DNA of 64,000 bases from Mycolicibacterium palauense (GCF_002592005.1 NZ_NVQF01000003.1:85619-149618), one strand, 5' to 3'. Positions 36,784-45,790 are shown, counted from the first letter of the stretch. The notes: a model not told the origin generated them from the sequence alone. Numbers and translations: made by a program.

Positions 36784-38262
36784 ATGCCGTTGGCCGACGG
36801 TGCCACGTTCGCTGGCTACACCATCATTCGTCTCCTGGGCGCCGGGGGCATGGGTGAGGTCTATCTGGCGCAGCACCCCAGGCTCCCCCGCCGGGACGCC
36901 CTGAAGGTCCTGACCGCGTCGGTCACCACCGACGACGAATACCGGGAGCGCTTCGAACGCGAGGCCGACATCGTCGGCAGCCTGTGGCACCCGCACATCG
37001 TGGGGGTGCACGACCGCGGCGAGGCCGACGGCCAGCTGTGGATCTCGATGGACTACGTCGAGGGCACCGACGCCGCCGAACTGCTGCGCCGCCACCCCGA
37101 GGGGCTGCCGCCCAACGAGGTGGTCGAGATCGTCACCGCGGTGGCGCAGGCACTCGACTACGCCCACGACCGCCGTCTGCTGCACCGCGACGTCAAACCG
37201 GCCAACATCCTCATCGCCCACCCGGACACCGACCAGCAGCGGGTCCTGTTGGCCGATTTCGGCATCGCCCGCCGCGAGGACGACACCAGCGGGCTCACGG
37301 CCACCAACATGACGGTCGGCACCGTCGCCTACGCCGCGCCCGAGCAGTTGATGGGCCAGGACCTCGACGGGCGCGCCGACCAGTACGCGCTGGCCGCGAC
37401 CGCGTTCCACCTGCTCACCGGCGCTCCCCCGTTCCAGCACTCCAATCCCGCGGTGGTGATCAGCCAGCACCTGACCGCCTCCCCGCCCAAGCTGGGAAAA
37501 CGCCGCCCCGATCTGGCCCACCTGGACCAGGCGCTGAGCAAGGCGATGTCGAAGAACCCGGCCGAACGGTTCGCCCGCTGCGTCGACTTCGCCCGCGCTC
37601 TGGCCCACCAGATCGGCACCGGGCTGCCGTTCGATTCCGGGGCCATGGAGCAGACCAGGATGGCGGCGGTCACCGAGCCCGGTGTCCGGCGGCACTCCCA
37701 CCGGGCGGCCGGTCCGACCCGCCAGCGGCCGGTCTGGCTGAAACCGGTGGTGCTGCTGCCGGTGGTGCTGGGCATCCTGCTGATCGCCGCGGTGGCCTTC
37801 GCCGTGGGCGAGTTCACCGGCGACCGCGACGCCGTGGCCTCGCTGGACTCCTCGACGACCACACCGAGCCGGACGGCGTCGATGCCCCCGCCGCCGCCCG
37901 CGCCGCTGCCGCCGTCCTCGCCGGCCACCGAGATCATCACCACGGTGGTCACCACCGAACCCACCGAGCCCACCACCGAGCCCACCACCGGCGACACGGT
38001 GGTGGTCGGCGCCAACTGTGCCGAACCCGGGGCCACCGGGGTCACCGCCGACGGGACCCGGGCCTACTGCGCCAACCTGCAGTACACCGACCGCTACCTG
38101 TGGTCGGTCAGCCCGGGTGAGATCCGCAACCCGGTGTGGACCACCCCGCCGGGGGGCCCGGTCGCCGCCGACGACGAGTCCCCGGTGCGGATCTGCATGG
38201 AACAGACCGGCCACAGCCGGTTGCGCTGCGCCGAGGAGATCCTGCGCGGAAATGCCGGGTGA
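36784..38262 (+). CDS. pknF: Receptor-type Ser/Thr protein kinase, PknF-like
   Basis: 492 residues. Kinase domain ~10-275 with glycine loop [12 protein letters not shown], lysine in [19 protein letters not shown] and activation loop segment [20 protein letters not shown]. One transmembrane helix (~residues 320-342, [19 protein letters not shown]), a Thr/Pro-rich linker and a short extracellular domain ending [20 protein letters not shown] with paired cysteines. The last segment and overall layout match M. tuberculosis PknF (Rv1746), not PknB (no PASTA repeats). PknF phosphorylates an ABC transporter FHA protein (Rv1747) in M. tuberculosis, but that gene is not next to it here. Confidence 0.85.
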   Translation: MPLADGATFAGYTIIRLLGAGGMGEVYLAQHPRLPRRDALKVLTASVTTDDEYRERFEREADIVGSLWHPHIVGVHDRGEADGQLWISMDYVEGTDAAELLRRHPEGLPPNEVVEIVTAVAQALDYAHDRRLLHRDVKPANILIAHPDTDQQRVLLADFGIARREDDTSGLTATNMTVGTVAYAAPEQLMGQDLDGRADQYALAATAFHLLTGAPPFQHSNPAVVISQHLTASPPKLGKRRPDLAHLDQALSKAMSKNPAERFARCVDFARALAHQIGTGLPFDSGAMEQTRMAAVTEPGVRRHSHRAAGPTRQRPVWLKPVVLLPVVLGILLIAAVAFAVGEFTGDRDAVASLDSSTTTPSRTASMPPPPPAPLPPSSPATEIITTVVTTEPTEPTTEPTTGDTVVVGANCAEPGATGVTADGTRAYCANLQYTDRYLWSVSPGEIRNPVWTTPPGGPVAADDESPVRICMEQTGHSRLRCAEEILRGNAG

Positions 38263-38390
38263 CCCGGGCCGGCGGGCCGGTGCGAAACGTTTCGGCCCGC
38301 CGCGGCGATATCCGCAACGAACATGCACGAGTTTCCCGGTCAACACATCTGCGCTATCTTCGGACCCGCAGAACACCACGGAGGTCTTGG

Positions 38391-38831
38391 GTGAAAAAGT
38401 TCGCACTCTTCGCAAGTGGCGCCAGCGCCGCGCTCGCGGTCGCCGTGTTCGGCGCCGGGCAGGCCAGCGCGGCCGCCCCCGATGTGACCGGTGAGATGTA
38501 CGGCAAGGCCGTCTCGATCCTGAAGAGCCAGGGCTACAAGGCGATGTTCGGCGGCTCGATCGGCAGCGATCTGCCCCAGTCGCAGTGCCTGGTCATCGAC
38601 CAGCAGGGTGGCAGCAACGGGATCCAGCGGCTGCGCCTGGACTGCAACCTGCAGCCGGGCCAGGATCAGCCCGTGGCGCCCAACACGCATTCGCTGGTGC
38701 CGCCGGGCGGCTCCGTGCCGAAGGACGGTGCCGCCACATCGGGCTCGGGCACCGCGACGGCTCCGGCGGCCCCTGGCCGTCCGACACCCGGTGCCGGTAC
38801 CGTGACGGTCACGCCCGTTCCGATCGGCTAG
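38391..38831 (+). CDS. Secreted protein with PASTA-like segment
   Basis: 146 residues from GTG 38391 behind ggaggt. A signal peptide covers residues 1-27 (ALFASGASAALAVAVFGAGQ, cleavage after ASA). The mature part opens PDVTGEMYGKAVSILKSQGY and continues GGSIGSDLPQSQCLVID, which resembles a PASTA domain. Two cysteines may pair. The C-terminal ~50 residues are Pro/Ala/Gly/Thr rich. Found behind the pknF-like gene; PASTA domains bind muropeptides in PknB, so an exported partner is conceivable, but this is inference. Confidence 0.75.
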   Translation: MKKFALFASGASAALAVAVFGAGQASAAAPDVTGEMYGKAVSILKSQGYKAMFGGSIGSDLPQSQCLVIDQQGGSNGIQRLRLDCNLQPGQDQPVAPNTHSLVPPGGSVPKDGAATSGSGTATAPAAPGRPTPGAGTVTVTPVPIG

Positions 38832-38888
38832 CAACGCTCGATCGGGCCGGGCAGGTCGCCCGCAGGAGACCCGATAGGAGTCACTCGT

Positions 38889-39788
38889 TTGTTGAAGCCG
38901 CGCCGCTTCGCCCACGAGGTCGATCCCGGCCCCGTCGAGATCCGGGCGCGCAAGGTGGCCTTCGACGTCTCCGGGGTGCCGCTGCACTGGATCCCCGGGC
39001 ATCCCGTGGCCTCCAACATGGTCAGCCTGCTCAACGTGGTGCTGCCCGCCGCCGAACGCTGGTTCGTCGCCACCTACAACGAGGCGCTGCCGCTGGTCCG
39101 TGACAGCCGCCTGGCCGACGACATGCGCGGCTTCATCGGGCAGGAGGCCACCCACGCCGACGTGCACGAACGGCTGCTCGGGGAGTTCATGGTCGCCCGC
39201 GGCGTGGACCCCACCCCGATGCTCGACCAGGTCGAGTTCGTGTTCGGCAAGGTGTTGGCACCCACCACCTCGACAGACCCCCGACGCCGCCTCAACCACC
39301 TGTGTGACCGGCTGTGGCTGATCGCCGCCATCGAGCACTACACGGCCGTGCTCGGCGACTTCGCCCTCAACAGCGCGTGGGACGACCACGGCGCCGACCC
39401 CACCATGGTCGACGTGTTCCGCTGGCACGGCAGCGAGGAAGTCGAGCACCGCAGCGTCGCCCACGACGTGGCGGCCTACTTCCACGACAGCTACTTCGAC
39501 CGCGTCCGCTCGATGGGGATGGCGGTGACGATGATGCTGATGTTCTTCGAGCGGGGCACCCGGTACCTGTCGCAGAACGATCCGCACACCGACTTCGGCT
39601 GGTGGGGTATGCAGCGACGGCGGCTGCGGGACTCCAGACTGCGCCTGCTGCCCAAGTACCGGACGCTGTTCGGCAGCCAGACGCTGACCTACTTCCGGCC
39701 CGGCTACTCCCCGGAGGAGATGGGCTCGACCGCCCAGGCCGTCGCCTACCTGGCCAGTTCGCCCGCCGCCCGCGCGGCGCAGCCGTGA
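38889..39788 (+). CDS. PF10118 'metal-dependent hydrolase', candidate di-iron protein (copy A)
   Basis: 299 residues from TTG 38889, with TAGGAG 7 bases upstream. Databases call the family metal-dependent hydrolase (COG3687). The residues instead follow a ferritin-like di-iron plan: Glu in PAAERWF, ExxH in GQEATH, Glu in AIEHYT, ExxH in EEVEHR. That plan is my reading, not an established fact. The stop overlaps the ATG of a PDR-type reductase gene, so both proteins are made together. A near copy of the pair lies at 56805-58866, a further paralogue at 54900-55814. Confidence 0.85.
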   Translation: MLKPRRFAHEVDPGPVEIRARKVAFDVSGVPLHWIPGHPVASNMVSLLNVVLPAAERWFVATYNEALPLVRDSRLADDMRGFIGQEATHADVHERLLGEFMVARGVDPTPMLDQVEFVFGKVLAPTTSTDPRRRLNHLCDRLWLIAAIEHYTAVLGDFALNSAWDDHGADPTMVDVFRWHGSEEVEHRSVAHDVAAYFHDSYFDRVRSMGMAVTMMLMFFERGTRYLSQNDPHTDFGWWGMQRRRLRDSRLRLLPKYRTLFGSQTLTYFRPGYSPEEMGSTAQAVAYLASSPAARAAQP

Positions 39789-40894
39789 TGGGGCTGCTCA
39801 CCCGGCTCCGCGGCGCACCGCGCAGCGTCTCCGGCCGGGTCACCCACGACCCGATGATGACGGTGGCCGCCACCGCGGTCACCGGGTCCTGGGCGCTGAC
39901 TCACCTGTTGCGCCGGCCGGCTCCGCCCGCGGCGCGCGACCACACCCGGCGGTTGACGGTGACCGACCGCCGCGTGGTCGCCCAGGACGAGAACGTCGTC
40001 GCGCTGACCCTGGCCGACCCGTCGGGAGCCGTGCTGCCGGCCTGGCGCCCCGGCGCCCACCTGGACCTGCACCTGCCCAGCGGCCGCCTCCGGCAGTACT
40101 CGCTGTGCGGCGACCCCGCGTGCCGCGACAGCTACCGGATCGCGGTGCGCCGCATCCCCGACGGCGCCGGCGGGTCGATCGAGGTGCACGATGGGCTGCC
40201 GGTGGGGACCACGCTGGCCGTCGACGGTCCACGAAACGCGTTTCCGCTGGCGGTGCCCGGCTACGGCTCCCCCACCGAACGGTTCCGGTTCGTGGCCGGC
40301 GGAATCGGCATCACCCCGATCCTGCCGATGCTGGCGCTGGCCGACCGGCTCGGCGTGGACTGGTCGATGATCTACGTCGGGCGCAGCCGCGAGAGCATCC
40401 CGTTCGTCGAGGAGGTGGCGCGCTTCGGTGACCGGATCCGGGTCCGCACCGACGACGTCGACGGTGTGCCCAGCGCCGAGGACCTGCTGGGCCCGTGCCC
40501 GGACGGGACCACCGTCTACGCCTGCGGGCCGGCGCCGATGCTGACGGTGATCCGCCGGCACCTGTCCGGCCGCGACGACGTCGAACTGCATTTCGAGCGG
40601 TTCGCGGCGGCCCCGGTGGTCGGTGGGCGGCCGTTCTCCGCCACCATCGCCTCGTCCGGCGCCCGCGTGCAGGTCGGCGCCGAGGAGACCCTGCTCGCCG
40701 CGCTGCGCCGCAGTGGGATCGACGCCCCGTATTCGTGCCAGCAGGGGTTCTGCGGCACCTGCCGGACCCGGGTGCTCGAGGGCGTCGTCGACCACCGCGA
40801 CGGCCTGCTGACCGAGCCCGAACACGCGGCCGGGTTGATGCTGACCTGCGTGTCCCGCGCCGAGCCGGGCGCGGGCCTGGTGCTCGATTTGTGA
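39788..40894 (+). CDS. PDR/VanB-type flavin-[2Fe-2S] reductase (copy A)
   Basis: 368 residues. Flavin-binding motif RLRQYSLCGDP, NAD-binding motif VAGGIGITPILPML with ACGPAPML, and a C-terminal plant-type [2Fe-2S] domain with CQQGFCGTC and the fourth cysteine in LMLTCVSRA. This is the phthalate-dioxygenase-reductase arrangement, a single-protein electron donor for an oxygenase. A ~50-residue N-terminal extension with a hydrophobic stretch (VAATAVTGSWALTHLL) precedes the flavin domain. ATG overlaps the stop of the PF10118 gene. It is convergent with the SDR gene, 12 bases apart. Confidence 0.92.
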   Translation: MGLLTRLRGAPRSVSGRVTHDPMMTVAATAVTGSWALTHLLRRPAPPAARDHTRRLTVTDRRVVAQDENVVALTLADPSGAVLPAWRPGAHLDLHLPSGRLRQYSLCGDPACRDSYRIAVRRIPDGAGGSIEVHDGLPVGTTLAVDGPRNAFPLAVPGYGSPTERFRFVAGGIGITPILPMLALADRLGVDWSMIYVGRSRESIPFVEEVARFGDRIRVRTDDVDGVPSAEDLLGPCPDGTTVYACGPAPMLTVIRRHLSGRDDVELHFERFAAAPVVGGRPFSATIASSGARVQVGAEETLLAALRRSGIDAPYSCQQGFCGTCRTRVLEGVVDHRDGLLTEPEHAAGLMLTCVSRAEPGAGLVLDL

Positions 40895-40906
40895 GGTCGG
40901 GCCGGG

Positions 40907-41785
40907 TCACCGCCGCGGCGAGACCATGTCGGCCAGCTCGGCCAGCTTCCACGGCGGGGAGCTGCCGTGGTCCCGGTAGCCCAGCAGTGCCGGCGTGGGC
41001 CGGTCGAAGCGGCCCACGAAACCGCCGGCGCCGATGAGGATCTGACCGCTGACCCCGGCGGCGCGGTCGCTGACCAGGTAGGCGTAGAGCGGTGCGACGT
41101 ACTCCGGCGGCGCGGCGTCGAGCGCGCCCTGCATCGAGACGTCGTCGAGCAGGCCCCGGCGGTTGAGCATCCGGATGTGGTCCTCGTAGTCGGGCCCGCT
41201 GGACAGCCGGGTCTTCGCCCCGGGACACACCACGTTGGCGCGGACCCCGTACTCGGCGAGCTCGGCCGCGATCGCCAGGGTGAGCGCGTTGACCGCGCCC
41301 TTGCCGGCCGGGTAGCCGGTGCCGCCGTAGTCGCCGAGGAACGCGAACGAGCCGGTGTTGACGATCGCCCCCGCACGCCGGGCCGCCATCCGCGGGGCGA
41401 CCGCGCGGCAGGTGTGGAACACCGTGCCGAGGTGGCTGTCCATCAACTCGGTGAACTGCGCGGCGGTGACGGTCAGGATCGACGACGCGGGCGGCTCGGC
41501 GATGCCGGCGCAGTTGACCAGGATGTCGACGTCGCCGAACTCGGCGACACAGCGCGCGATCAGGGCTTCGGCGGTGTCCTCGTCGCTGGGCGAGCCGGCG
41601 AAGCCCGCGGCCCGGTGGCCGGCACCGCCGATCGCGGCGACGGTCTGCTCGACAGCGCCGGCGTCCCTGCCGTTGACCAGCACGGCGGCCCCCAGCCCGG
41701 CCAGCAGCTCGGCGACGGCCCGGCCGACGCCCCGGCTACCGCCGACGACGACGGCCGCGCGCCCGTTCAACTCCCGATCGGACAT
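40907..41785 (-). CDS. Short-chain dehydrogenase/reductase
   Basis: 292 residues from ATG 41785 behind AAGGA. Rossmann motif VVVGGSRGVGRAVAEL, NxAG-type LVNCAG, catalytic YxxxK as YPAGKGAVNAL with upstream serine in GSFAFLG. Classical SDR using NAD(P)H; the C-terminus beyond ~240 is longer than usual (GGFVGRFDRPTPALLGYRDH). Substrate unknown. The reductase next door is convergent and the LmeA-like gene is divergent, so it is its own transcription unit. Confidence 0.88.
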   Translation of the reverse strand: MSDRELNGRAAVVVGGSRGVGRAVAELLAGLGAAVLVNGRDAGAVEQTVAAIGGAGHRAAGFAGSPSDEDTAEALIARCVAEFGDVDILVNCAGIAEPPASSILTVTAAQFTELMDSHLGTVFHTCRAVAPRMAARRAGAIVNTGSFAFLGDYGGTGYPAGKGAVNALTLAIAAELAEYGVRANVVCPGAKTRLSSGPDYEDHIRMLNRRGLLDDVSMQGALDAAPPEYVAPLYAYLVSDRAAGVSGQILIGAGGFVGRFDRPTPALLGYRDHGSSPPWKLAELADMVSPRR

Positions 41786-41895
41786 GCCGGTCCTTCGCAG
41801 GAGTTGGCCGGGGGGCTGGCGGGCACGGTCATAGAGTGGGAATACTGCCATGAGCAGACTGCGAACCGTGACGACGGTGGTGAGGTGGTTAGCCG

Positions 41896-42699
41896 ATGAC
41901 CCGGCCGCGGCCGATCCGGCGCTGGGATCCGTTCCGGCCGCTGGACGTGGTGGGTGCGCTGCTGTCCACGGCGACCGCGCTGCCGCCGGTGTCCACCGGC
42001 GCCGCCGCCGCGTACCGCACGCTGTTCCTCACCCTGCGCCGCCTGGTGGTGGGCCGCACCCTGACGGTGCACCTGGATTCCGCCGACGTCGAGATGACCA
42101 TCACCGAATTCGACTCCCGGCTCGACGTGCGCCGGCTCGCGGTCGGCCAACTCGACGACGTCCACCTGGCGGCCACCGAGATCCGTTGGCCCGGTGGGCG
42201 GTTCGAACGTGCGACGGCGCTGCTGCGTAACGTCCACCTGCGGCCGGGCGCGCCGCCGGTGGTGGTGGCCGCCCCGGTCGAACTGTGCCTGGAGATCCCC
42301 ACCGCCGCCCTCGACGAGCTGTTCGTCGTGTCGGCGCCACGGTTGGCCGGCGAGATCGGCGACGACGGGGTGGCGCGGTTGCGCTGGGCCCGCCGACCGG
42401 GCTGGGGCCACCTCGAGGTCGACGCCGAGCTGGACGGCACGCTGCTGCACCTGAGGCCCCGGGCGGTGGCGCTCGGCGGCCGCAGGTGGTTGCTGCCGGC
42501 ACGCACCCCGGCCTACCGGGTGCGGCTGCCCGAGCTTCCGCACGGGCTGCTGGTCACCGAGGTCTGCTTCGAGCCCGGCATGATGCGGGTGCGCGGCATG
42601 GTTCCGGAGTGGCGCACCGAGATGTCGCGGCGTCGCCTGGAACAGATCCTCTACCAGCTCAGCACGGCGGGGATCCCGCTCAACCTCGCGCGCCGCTGA
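41896..42699 (+). CDS. Uncharacterised LmeA/DUF2993-like protein
   Basis: 267 residues; ATG 41896 preceded by gaggtgg. No signal peptide or clear transmembrane helix is obvious, apart from a weakly hydrophobic N-terminal stretch. Alternating beta-strand-like segments (TLTVHLDSADVEMTITEFDS; LRNVHLRPGAPPVVVAAPVE) recall LmeA-type proteins (DUF2993), which in M. tuberculosis act on lipoarabinomannan precursors. The match is by eye only. An alternative is a wholly uncharacterised actinobacterial family. Divergent from the SDR. Confidence 0.55.
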   Translation: MTRPRPIRRWDPFRPLDVVGALLSTATALPPVSTGAAAAYRTLFLTLRRLVVGRTLTVHLDSADVEMTITEFDSRLDVRRLAVGQLDDVHLAATEIRWPGGRFERATALLRNVHLRPGAPPVVVAAPVELCLEIPTAALDELFVVSAPRLAGEIGDDGVARLRWARRPGWGHLEVDAELDGTLLHLRPRAVALGGRRWLLPARTPAYRVRLPELPHGLLVTEVCFEPGMMRVRGMVPEWRTEMSRRRLEQILYQLSTAGIPLNLARR

Positions 42700-42759
42700 G
42701 GCTGCGCCCCCGAAGCGCACCCGCGCGGCCCCCCGGCCCGCAACCCCAACCGCACCGAC

Positions 42760-42778
42760 CGTGCGTCCGGAACGCACG
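42760..42778. terminator. Hairpin between convergent genes
   Basis: CGTGCGT-ccgga-ACGCACG is a perfect 7-bp stem with a 5-base loop in the 150-base gap between the LmeA-like gene and the convergent aldo/keto reductase gene. No T-tract; it may act as a bidirectional terminator. Confidence 0.5.
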
Positions 42779-42849
42779 TGCTGCATCCCGGGCGGTCTGG
42801 AGGCACACTCGATGCAGCCAGGACGGCCAGGAGCGACAAGAACCCGTGG

Positions 42850-43701
42850 TTACTGTCCGGGAACGTAGGCGAAGGTGTCCGGGTCGGGGCCGATACGTCC
42901 CGCATCGCCGCGGTCCAGAGCGGCCAGGGCGGCCATCTCCTCGGTGCCGAGCTCGAAATCGAAGAGCTCGAAGTTCTGCCTGACCCGTTCGGGCGTCACC
43001 GATTTCGGGAAGACGATGTCACCGCGCTGGATGTGCCAGCGCAGCACCACCTGCGCGGGCGTCTTACCCAGACCCTCGGCCACCCGGCTCAGCGCGGCGT
43101 CGTCGAGGACCCGGCCCTGCGCGATCGGGGACCATGCCTCGGTGGCGATGCCGTGCTCGCGGCCGTACTCGCGGACGGCGTTGTTGGCGAAGTAGGGGTG
43201 CACCTCGATCTGGTTGACCGAGGGCACGGTCTGCGAACCGGCGGCCAGCTTGTCCAGGTGGGCGGGCTGGAAGTTGGAGACGCCGATGCTGCGGGCGCGG
43301 CCGTCGGCGGCGAACTCCTCGAGCACGTTCCAGGTGGACACGTAGTCGCCGCCGTAGAGGGTCGGCAGCGGCCAGTGGATCAGGAACAGATCGACGTAGT
43401 CCGAGCCCAGCGCGCTCAGCGTCGCGTCGAACGCCTTTCGGGCGTCGTCGGGCCGGTGAAAACCGTTGTTGAGCTTGCTGGTGACGAAGACCTCGCCGCG
43501 GTCGATCCCGGAATCGCGGATCCCCTGCCCGACCCCCTCCTCGTTGCCGTACATCTCGGCGGTGTCGATGTGGCGGTAGCCGATCTCCAGCGCCATCCGC
43601 ACCGCCGCGGCGGTCTCGTCCGGCGGGATCTGGAAGACGCCGAACCCCAGCTGCGGGATCTGCGCGCCGTCGTTGAGCGTGATGGACGGAACAGTGGGCA
43701 T
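42850..43701 (-). CDS. Aldo/keto reductase (Rv2971-like)
   Basis: 283 residues. AKR (beta/alpha)8 motifs: GYRHIDTAEMYGNEEGVG with the catalytic Asp and Tyr, SKLNN in the place of the catalytic Lys strand, LIHWPLP with the catalytic His, GVSNF, and NQIEVHPYF. The C-terminal motif GDIVFPKSVTPERV binds NADPH. In M. tuberculosis the homologue is an AKR5-type enzyme acting on dicarbonyls. ATG start. A short intergenic region of 183 bases separates it from the divergent DUF5993-DsbB pair. Confidence 0.93.
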   Translation of the reverse strand: MPTVPSITLNDGAQIPQLGFGVFQIPPDETAAAVRMALEIGYRHIDTAEMYGNEEGVGQGIRDSGIDRGEVFVTSKLNNGFHRPDDARKAFDATLSALGSDYVDLFLIHWPLPTLYGGDYVSTWNVLEEFAADGRARSIGVSNFQPAHLDKLAAGSQTVPSVNQIEVHPYFANNAVREYGREHGIATEAWSPIAQGRVLDDAALSRVAEGLGKTPAQVVLRWHIQRGDIVFPKSVTPERVRQNFELFDFELGTEEMAALAALDRGDAGRIGPDPDTFAYVPGQ

Positions 43702-43884
43702 GGGTACAGGACCTCCATCGATGTCGGGATACTCCCACGATAGGTGCCCGGCCCGGCGGACGTCTCAAACGTGACGGGCCGGACAGCGGGGCACCGCCGG
43801 CCGCCGCTCATACCCGCGCCGGCGCCGGCGTGCCCGCCGCGAAGTTCACCGAGTCCGCCCGCCGGCTCCTCGGCGCGCCCTACC

Positions 43885-44052
43885 GTGACGTGGGTGGATA
43901 TCGCGATCATGATCCTGCTGCTGGCGCTGGCCCTGCTGATCCGGCGGGGCGCCCGGCGCGGTCACGTCATCGGTCTGTGGGTCCTGACCCTGGTGGCCGT
44001 GCTGGGGCTCTTCCGCTACCACGTCACCGCACCCCTGGAGCTGAGCTTCTGA
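43885..44052 (+). CDS. Small membrane protein, DUF5993-like, upstream of dsbB
   Basis: 55 residues from GTG 43885 (a second in-frame GTG at 43894). Two hydrophobic helices (VDIAIMILLLALALLIRRGA; VIGLWVLTLVAVLGLF) and the conserved-looking end FRYHVTAPLELSF. I recall this short family immediately upstream of DsbB-like genes in actinobacteria. Its TGA overlaps the dsbB ATG (TGATG), supporting that it is a real, co-translated gene. Function unknown; a partner of the DsbB-like protein is plausible. Confidence 0.72.
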   Translation: MTWVDIAIMILLLALALLIRRGARRGHVIGLWVLTLVAVLGLFRYHVTAPLELSF

Positions 44053-44717
44053 TGGCCACCGGCGGCCCAGGACCCACCGTCGCCGGCGCCGCACCGCCGC
44101 CCGACCGCTCCATGCCGGGGCGCGGCGTATGGGGCCTGATCGCCTTCTGGGGTCTGCACGCGTGGATCCTCGGCTACAGCGGAGTGATGCTGAGCGCGTT
44201 CTACATCCAGTTCGTGAAGGGCGAATTCCCGTGCCCGCTGTGCATGCTGCAGCGCTACGGGATGATCCTGTCCTCGCTGGGCGCGCTGTACGTCGTGATG
44301 CAGGCACGCCGCGGGGAGCTGACGGCGTCGCGCTATGCGCAGGGGCTGGGGATGGGGATCGTCGGGGCGCTGGCCGGTGCGTCGGTCTCGGTACGCCAGA
44401 TCGCGCTGCACATCCTGCCGGGTGACCCCGGCTACGGCACCCCGGTCCTCGGCGTGCATCTGTACACCTGGGCGCTGGTCACCTTCGTCACCGTGCTGGT
44501 CTACTGCGGCGTGATGACGATGCTGATGCCGACGAGCATCCCCGATGCTCCCCCGGCCGGCAGCGCGGCGCGCCTGGTCTCCACGGTCGTCGTGTGGATC
44601 TTCATCGGCGTCGTCGCGGCCAACGTCCTCGCCATCGTCGCCCTGGAGGGCTTCGCCTGGGTGCTGCCCGACGACCCGACCGGTTACCACCTGTTCGAGC
44701 AGCTGACCGGCGGCTGA
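44052..44717 (+). CDS. DsbB-family disulfide bond formation protein, lacking the second cysteine pair
   Basis: 221 residues with four main transmembrane helices. The quinone-proximal motif is intact (CPLCMLQRYGMI), and GASVSVRQIALHILPGDPGYG forms the second loop. In DsbB/BdbC this loop carries a second redox cysteine pair that talks to DsbA; here the loop has no cysteine at all, and the only other one is in VYCGV within a helix. The canonical relay therefore cannot operate as such. Mycobacteria use VKOR for general disulfide formation, so this protein is probably specialised. ATG overlaps the DUF5993-type stop. Confidence 0.85.
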   Translation: MATGGPGPTVAGAAPPPDRSMPGRGVWGLIAFWGLHAWILGYSGVMLSAFYIQFVKGEFPCPLCMLQRYGMILSSLGALYVVMQARRGELTASRYAQGLGMGIVGALAGASVSVRQIALHILPGDPGYGTPVLGVHLYTWALVTFVTVLVYCGVMTMLMPTSIPDAPPAGSAARLVSTVVVWIFIGVVAANVLAIVALEGFAWVLPDDPTGYHLFEQLTGG

Positions 44718-44896
44718 ATGGGACCGGAAATAACGGCCGGGCCCCGCGGGTTGAGAGGGATGCGGTGCCGCGCTTGCCCCGGGCCCCATCCGAGAAACGT
44801 CGCTGCGAGCGACCACACGCCGAGAGGCGCAGCCGGCACCGCCCCAAACTCTCGCGTACCCGTCGATCGACGGCGCCGAGATTCGGGCGCGGAACT

Positions 44897-45373
44897 TCAG
44901 GCGCTCGCCACTTCCGCGCCGGAACACGACGCGGCGCGAACCTGACCGAACGTCAGATGCACCGCGGTGCCCGCGTCGCACGGATCGATCACCGCCGAGT
45001 CGGCCAGCGCCTCCATCAGCGGGATGCCCCGACCCCGGGTCCGGCTTCGTCGCGCCGGATCGGTCGGCCGCCAGCTCCCCCGGTCGACGATGCTGACCCG
45101 CAGTGTCGCCCCGTCGGCGTCGTGCCGGGCCTCGAGGTCGACGGTGCCGGGCTGCGGTGCGTCGCGGTAGGCGAATTCCGCGGAGTTGGCCAGTGCCTCG
45201 TTGACCGCCAGCACCACGTCGTTGATCCGCAGCGAATCCAGATCGAAGGTCTGCTGGAGCCAGCGCGACAGTTCCTCGCGGGCCCTGGCCACGCTCACTC
45301 CGTCGGCGACCACGCCCACGCGGGCGAATCGGCGGTCGTCACCAGTGCTTACCGGCTGGCTGGAGTTCGTCAT
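44897..45373 (-). CDS. RsbW-like anti-sigma factor / ATP-binding kinase
   Basis: 158 residues. GHKL ATPase fold: N-box NDVVLAVNEALANSAEFAY, G1 DRGSWRP, G2 RTRGRGIPLMEAL. N-box glutamate and asparagine are present, so kinase activity is possible. RsbW-type proteins bind a stress sigma factor and are released when they phosphorylate or bind a STAS antagonist. The STAS gene is 33 bases upstream in the same direction, so this is a partner-switch pair. No sigma gene lies within the window. Confidence 0.88.
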   Translation of the reverse strand: MTNSSQPVSTGDDRRFARVGVVADGVSVARAREELSRWLQQTFDLDSLRINDVVLAVNEALANSAEFAYRDAPQPGTVDLEARHDADGATLRVSIVDRGSWRPTDPARRSRTRGRGIPLMEALADSAVIDPCDAGTAVHLTFGQVRAASCSGAEVASA

Positions 45374-45406
45374 GGCAAAGAAACTGTTACCCGCTTACGG
45401 ATCTGT

Positions 45407-45790
45407 TCATGCAGACAACTTGCTCAGGGCTTCGTCAAGAGTCGGATACAGGGTGACGATATCGGCGATACCGACCAATTTCAGCGGACGACTGGTGACC
45501 GGGCCGTCGGCGACGACCGCGAACCCGATGTTCGGGGTGGCCTGGTCGTTGGCGGCGACCAGAACGCCCATGCCGGCCGAGGCCAGGAACTCGACGTCGC
45601 TGAGATCGACCACGAGCGTCGCGGGACTCTTGCCCAGCGCGGTGGTGATCGCCTCCTCGAGCGTGGGTGCGGTGAGCATGTCGACGACACCGGAGACCGA
45701 CAGGACAGCGACGCGGCCAAACCACTCCTCGCCAACCGTGCAGCTGGCGGCAGCGGTCGCGTCGGCGCCCTGGTCTGGCTGTTCAGTCAA
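45407..45790 (-). CDS. STAS-domain anti-anti-sigma factor
   Basis: 127 residues from TTG 45790, chosen because gaggtgg lies 4 bases before it. STAS domain with the phospho-acceptor serine in VVDLSDVEFLASAGMGVLVA (the SAGMG motif). It has a 20-residue N-terminal tail (QPDQGADATAAASCTVGEE). Acts on an RsbW-type kinase; the adjacent gene encodes one. It is the first gene of the pair, divergent from the TetR gene across 350 bases. Confidence 0.87.
   Translation of the reverse strand: MTEQPDQGADATAAASCTVGEEWFGRVAVLSVSGVVDMLTAPTLEEAITTALGKSPATLVVDLSDVEFLASAGMGVLVAANDQATPNIGFAVVADGPVTSRPLKLVGIADIVTLYPTLDEALSKLSA

Noticed and set aside
34104..36806. 900-codon minus-strand frame opposite malQ
   Set aside because: Shadow frame that runs across two real genes; no recognisable domain.
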